Position numbers and translations under genes: made by a program. A stretch of DNA of 9,005 bases from Bacteroidota bacterium (GTDB lineage Bacteria > Bacteroidota > Bacteroidia > Flavobacteriales > Flavobacteriaceae), in contig JAJRSY010000270.1 in the NCBI GenBank assembly GCA_024278565.1, positions 1 to 9,005 on the forward strand, written 5' to 3'. Of this stretch, positions 6,976 to 9,005 are shown in pieces (the stretch's first letter is position 1; each line of letters starts with the position of its first letter). Under the pieces are notes generated by a model. That model had not been told where the DNA came from, did no database searches, and saw nothing but the letters and a program-made list of their open reading frames with translations.

Positions 6976-7458
6976 TTATTCAACCCCTTTTTCAAAAACA
7001 ATATCTTTCTTGGTCAACGGCATCCTATACAGACTAAAGGGACTGGTTATGGCCGTAGATTGCCATTTTTCATTCTTAGTAATCATCTTTGATTCCAATA
7101 CCACTCTTGTCTCTGTTTCTTTAAGTAATGAAAGTACGGGTAGTGACCCGTTGTTTTGTCTGCCACTGCAATGTACAATGACCATCTCCTTAGAAAAATC
7201 AACCTCCGGTACCGGAATACCTGGCTTTCTTGTTTTATTCACCCTAGAAAAGAACTTACCCAAGGCTTTTAAATCAGTTATAATCAATGTCTCAGTGGTA
7301 TCAGAGCCACTATGTTCATCTTGAATCAGTAACACCAATGAATCACTCTTTGTGGGACTTTCCCCCACAACGTTTTCCATGGCCGTCTTCTTTTGACCAT
7401 TGCACGATAACACCAGTACTACTATGCTTAACAAAACTGTTTTCATGGGATGTCTCAT
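6976..7458 (-). CDS. Lipoprotein with PrcB_C-like domain
   Basis: Predicted lipoprotein of 160 residues. A basic N-terminus and a hydrophobic stretch end in the lipobox LVLSC with lipidated Cys19, followed by a polar linker to about residue 40. The rest, notably PVPEVDFSKEMVIVHCSGR (83-100) followed by a strand-rich region and ITSPFSLYRMP (137-147), resembles the C-terminal domain of PrcB, named from a spirochaete protease-complex protein; many Bacteroidota carry small lipoproteins of this kind with no known function. The usual glycine-rich turn is here GRQNNGS. The second Met (position 7446, residue 5) is an equally good start and gives a shorter signal peptide. It lies 99 bp downstream of bshA on the same strand, so co-transcription is possible, but a repeat-rich stem-loop region separates them. 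A link to bacillithiol is not supported. Confidence 0.72.
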   Translation of the reverse strand: MRHPMKTVLLSIVVLVLSCNGQKKTAMENVVGESPTKSDSLVLLIQDEHSGSDTTETLIITDLKALGKFFSRVNKTRKPGIPVPEVDFSKEMVIVHCSGRQNNGSLPVLSLLKETETRVVLESKMITKNEKWQSTAITSPFSLYRMPLTKKDIVFEKGVE

Positions 7459-7466
7459 GCTGAAAA

Positions 7467-7546
7467 GTTTAGAAGTTGGTAGTTTAGACGTTTAGTAAGT
7501 TGGATTCCTAAACTAAACCCCTAAACCTATTTCCAAACTCCTAAAC
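7467..7546. repeat. GTTTAG / CTAAAC repeat cluster forming a stem-loop
   Basis: On the + strand GTTTAG occurs at 7467, 7482 and 7490, followed by its complement CTAAAC at 7508, 7513, 7521 and 7541, with a near copy CCAAAC at 7533. The two groups face each other and can pair into a long imperfect hairpin with its loop around 7496-7507. It fills nearly all of the gap between bshA and the lipoprotein gene. It may attenuate transcription or stabilise the bshA mRNA end, or be a dispersed genomic repeat. Confidence 0.6.
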
Positions 7547-7557
7547 CCATTTTCATG

Positions 7558-8703
7558 TTAATTGTACGAATTTTTAAGCCTACCCTCATACGCCTTCTCA
7601 TAAACTTCTTCATAAAGCGGTAATATATTCAAAATATCAAACCTTTTTGCAGAATTTACAGCATTCTCCTTAAATTCTTCCAAAACCTTAGCATCACTTA
7701 AAATTAACAGGGCATTTTTGGCCATTTCATCAACATCGCCCACATCGCTCAAAAATCCGGTAACCCCATGTTGGTTCACCTCAGGAATGCCGCCTGTATT
7801 ACTTGAAATTACGGGTACTCTATTGATCATGGCCTCCAAGGCGGCCAGCCCAAAACTCTCGGTTTCGGAAGGCAGCAGGAATAGATCGGAAAAACACAGA
7901 ATTCTATCGATCTCATTACTATTTCCCAAAAAGATGACATTTTCAGATATACCCAATTGTTCACATAAAAATTCGGCATTCTCTTTTTCAGGCCCCTCAC
8001 CTACCATAACCAATTTAGATGGAATCTTCTTTTGTATTTTATTGAAAATATGGATTACATCAGGTATACGTTTTACCTTTCTAAAATTACTGATATGGGT
8101 GATGATCTTTTCGTTGTCATTGGCCATGAGGGAGCGTTGGCAATCAATAAATGAATCACTGTATTTTTCTTTGTCGATAAAATTGGGGATAACCTCAATA
8201 TCTTTTTTAATATCAAAAAGACCTAAGGTTTGTTGCTTCAAATTTTCAGAAACTGAAGTAACCACATCTGACTGATTGATACTAAAAGTCACTGCGCTTT
8301 TATAAAAAGGATGCTTGCCTACAAGGGTAATATCAGTACCGTGCAAGGTGGTGACCATGGGAAGATGTATGTTTTCCTCCTCCAACATCTTTTTGGCCAT
8401 ATAGCCAGCATAGGCATGGGGTATGGCGTAGTGTACGTGCAATAATTCTATTCCGTATAACTTGACCGTATCCACCAGCTTACTGGACAGTGCCAATTCG
8501 TATGGCTGGTAGTGAAACAACGGGTATTCGGGTACGTGTACCTCGTGAAAGTGTATTCTGTTGTTCAAAAGTTCCAAACGTACCGGCTGACGGTAGGTTA
8601 CAAAATGAATCTCATGCCCCCTATTGGCAAGGGCAATACCTAACTCGGTTGCGACTACACCACTACCACCAAAGGTAGGGTAACATACTATTGCTATCTT
8701 CAT
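7558..8703 (-). CDS. bshA: N-acetyl-alpha-D-glucosaminyl L-malate synthase BshA
   Basis: Catalyses the first step of bacillithiol synthesis in the cytoplasm: UDP-GlcNAc plus L-malate gives GlcNAc-malate and UDP. The protein is a full-length GT4, GT-B enzyme of 381 residues, the usual BshA size. The start matches the family opening MKIAIVCYPTFGGSGVVATE, with the glycine-rich loop at 12-15. Further marks are HVHYAIPHA (89-97), TTLHGTD (118-124), VGEGPE (234-239), the donor-binding E-x7-E (Glu282 and Glu290 in ESFGLAALE) and TGGIPEV (303-309). This combination separates BshA from ordinary polysaccharide GT4 enzymes. The product GlcNAc-malate is then deacetylated by BshB and joined to cysteine by BshC, neither of which is in the window. 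The gene is convergent with the polysaccharide block and is probably a housekeeping gene at its border. Confidence 0.96.
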   Translation of the reverse strand: MKIAIVCYPTFGGSGVVATELGIALANRGHEIHFVTYRQPVRLELLNNRIHFHEVHVPEYPLFHYQPYELALSSKLVDTVKLYGIELLHVHYAIPHAYAGYMAKKMLEEENIHLPMVTTLHGTDITLVGKHPFYKSAVTFSINQSDVVTSVSENLKQQTLGLFDIKKDIEVIPNFIDKEKYSDSFIDCQRSLMANDNEKIITHISNFRKVKRIPDVIHIFNKIQKKIPSKLVMVGEGPEKENAEFLCEQLGISENVIFLGNSNEIDRILCFSDLFLLPSETESFGLAALEAMINRVPVISSNTGGIPEVNQHGVTGFLSDVGDVDEMAKNALLILSDAKVLEEFKENAVNSAKRFDILNILPLYEEVYEKAYEGRLKNSYN

Positions 8704-8707
8704 TGTT

Positions 8708-8715
8708 CAAATTTA
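8708..8715 (-). promoter_or_regulatory. Possible -7 box just before bshA
   Basis: Read on the - strand, TAAATTTG fits TAnnTTTG exactly and ends only 4 nt before the bshA ATG, which would give an almost leaderless transcript. No TTG lies 17-23 bp upstream of it, so support is weak. Confidence 0.22.
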
Positions 8716-8810
8716 GTGAAATCGTATGTTATGTCGGTAAACGTGTTTTTTATTTACAAAAAGTTTATGACTTTGGTTGAAATTCACCTGTAGACGTTAA
8801 AAGACAAAAA

Positions 8811-9001
8811 GCAAGCCTGCCGTTTGCCAGGGAGTTTCTTTAGATAAAATCCCGAGTCAACACTATATACTCCTGCCACTTTAAAATTCGGGAGAATACG
8901 GGCAGTCTATTTTTTCGGCGGGCAAGGCAAAATTTATCGGCATAGCCATAGCTATGGCTATAAATTTTAACGCCGATCGGCGGAAAAAGAGCAAGCCTGC
9001 C
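8811..9001. repeat. GCAAGCCTGCC direct repeat flanking the inverted repeat
   Basis: GCAAGCCTGCC is found exactly at 8811-8821 and 8991-9001, each after an A-rich stretch. The copies are 180 bp apart and bracket the nested inverted repeat. The second copy continues as a further CTGCC repeat to the window edge. Confidence 0.6.
8916..8975. repeat. Nested inverted repeat around a 20-bp perfect palindrome
   Basis: The core ATAGCCATAGCTATGGCTAT (8942-8961) is a perfect palindrome. Outside it AAAATTT (8929-8935) pairs with AAATTTT (8962-8968), and CGGCG (8916-8920) with CGCCG (8971-8975). Together they form three stacked stems with bulges on the left side. No T-run follows directly, so a terminator reading is doubtful; a dispersed palindromic repeat fits better. 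Confidence 0.6.
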
Positions 9002-9005
9002 TGCC

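Larger units (their letters stand above)
8704..9005. other. Non-coding spacer upstream of bshA
   Basis: About 300 bp with no credible gene up to the window edge. The first 100 bp are AT-rich and should contain the bshA promoter. The part from about 8811 onward is made of GC-rich repeats and inverted repeats, including TCCCGA (8850-8855) facing TCGGGA (8888-8893), and looks like a dispersed repeat element. What lies further upstream is outside the window. Confidence 0.55.

Noticed and set aside
7010..7324. 104-residue + strand frame opposite the lipoprotein gene
   Set aside because: The - strand product has a lipobox and a domain match, while the + strand product has neither.
7718..8275. 185-residue + strand frame opposite bshA
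   Set aside because: bshA is unambiguous on the other strand; this frame gives a low-complexity Ser/Ile-rich product with no family features.

Overview
The window looks like chromosomal DNA from a low-to-medium GC Bacteroidota, most likely a marine-type member of the Flavobacteriaceae. Four things point there: a typical bshA gene (bacillithiol synthesis), tightly packed or overlapping genes with few Shine-Dalgarno sites, AT-rich spacers with TAnnTTTG-like boxes, and a lipoprotein of PrcB type. No RNA gene, insertion sequence, integrase or CRISPR array was seen.

Positions 1-4168 (+ strand) are the end of a surface-polysaccharide (capsule, O-antigen or exopolysaccharide) operon. It holds the 3' part of a family 4 glycosyltransferase, a PglC-like initiating sugar-phosphate transferase, a family 2 glycosyltransferase, an ATP-grasp ligase-like protein and a small HAD hydrolase. 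The last four are spaced by 6 bp, overlap by 4 bp and overlap by 17 bp, so they are almost certainly co-transcribed. The likely scheme is that the PglC-like enzyme loads the first sugar phosphate on undecaprenyl phosphate, the glycosyltransferases extend it, and the ATP-grasp/HAD pair makes or attaches a modified group. The last step is inference.

Positions 4169-4848 are a 680-bp non-coding spacer with a perfect 16-bp hairpin (probable terminator), a GC-rich repeat fragment, a 42-bp-spaced direct repeat and a candidate promoter. A 684-residue HAD-type protein with a large uncharacterised C-terminal region follows at 4849-6903. Its only usable start codon is TTG.

Positions 6976-8703 (- strand) face this block: bshA first, then a PrcB-like lipoprotein gene, with a GTTTAG/CTAAAC repeat-rich stem-loop region between them. 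The last 300 bp, upstream of bshA, hold a large nested inverted repeat flanked by a GC-rich 11-bp direct repeat.

The most notable points are a nine-G run inside the first glycosyltransferase, placed so that gain or loss of one G stops translation almost at once (a candidate phase-variation switch), the ATP-grasp/HAD pair, and the large HAD fusion with its unexplained C-terminal half.
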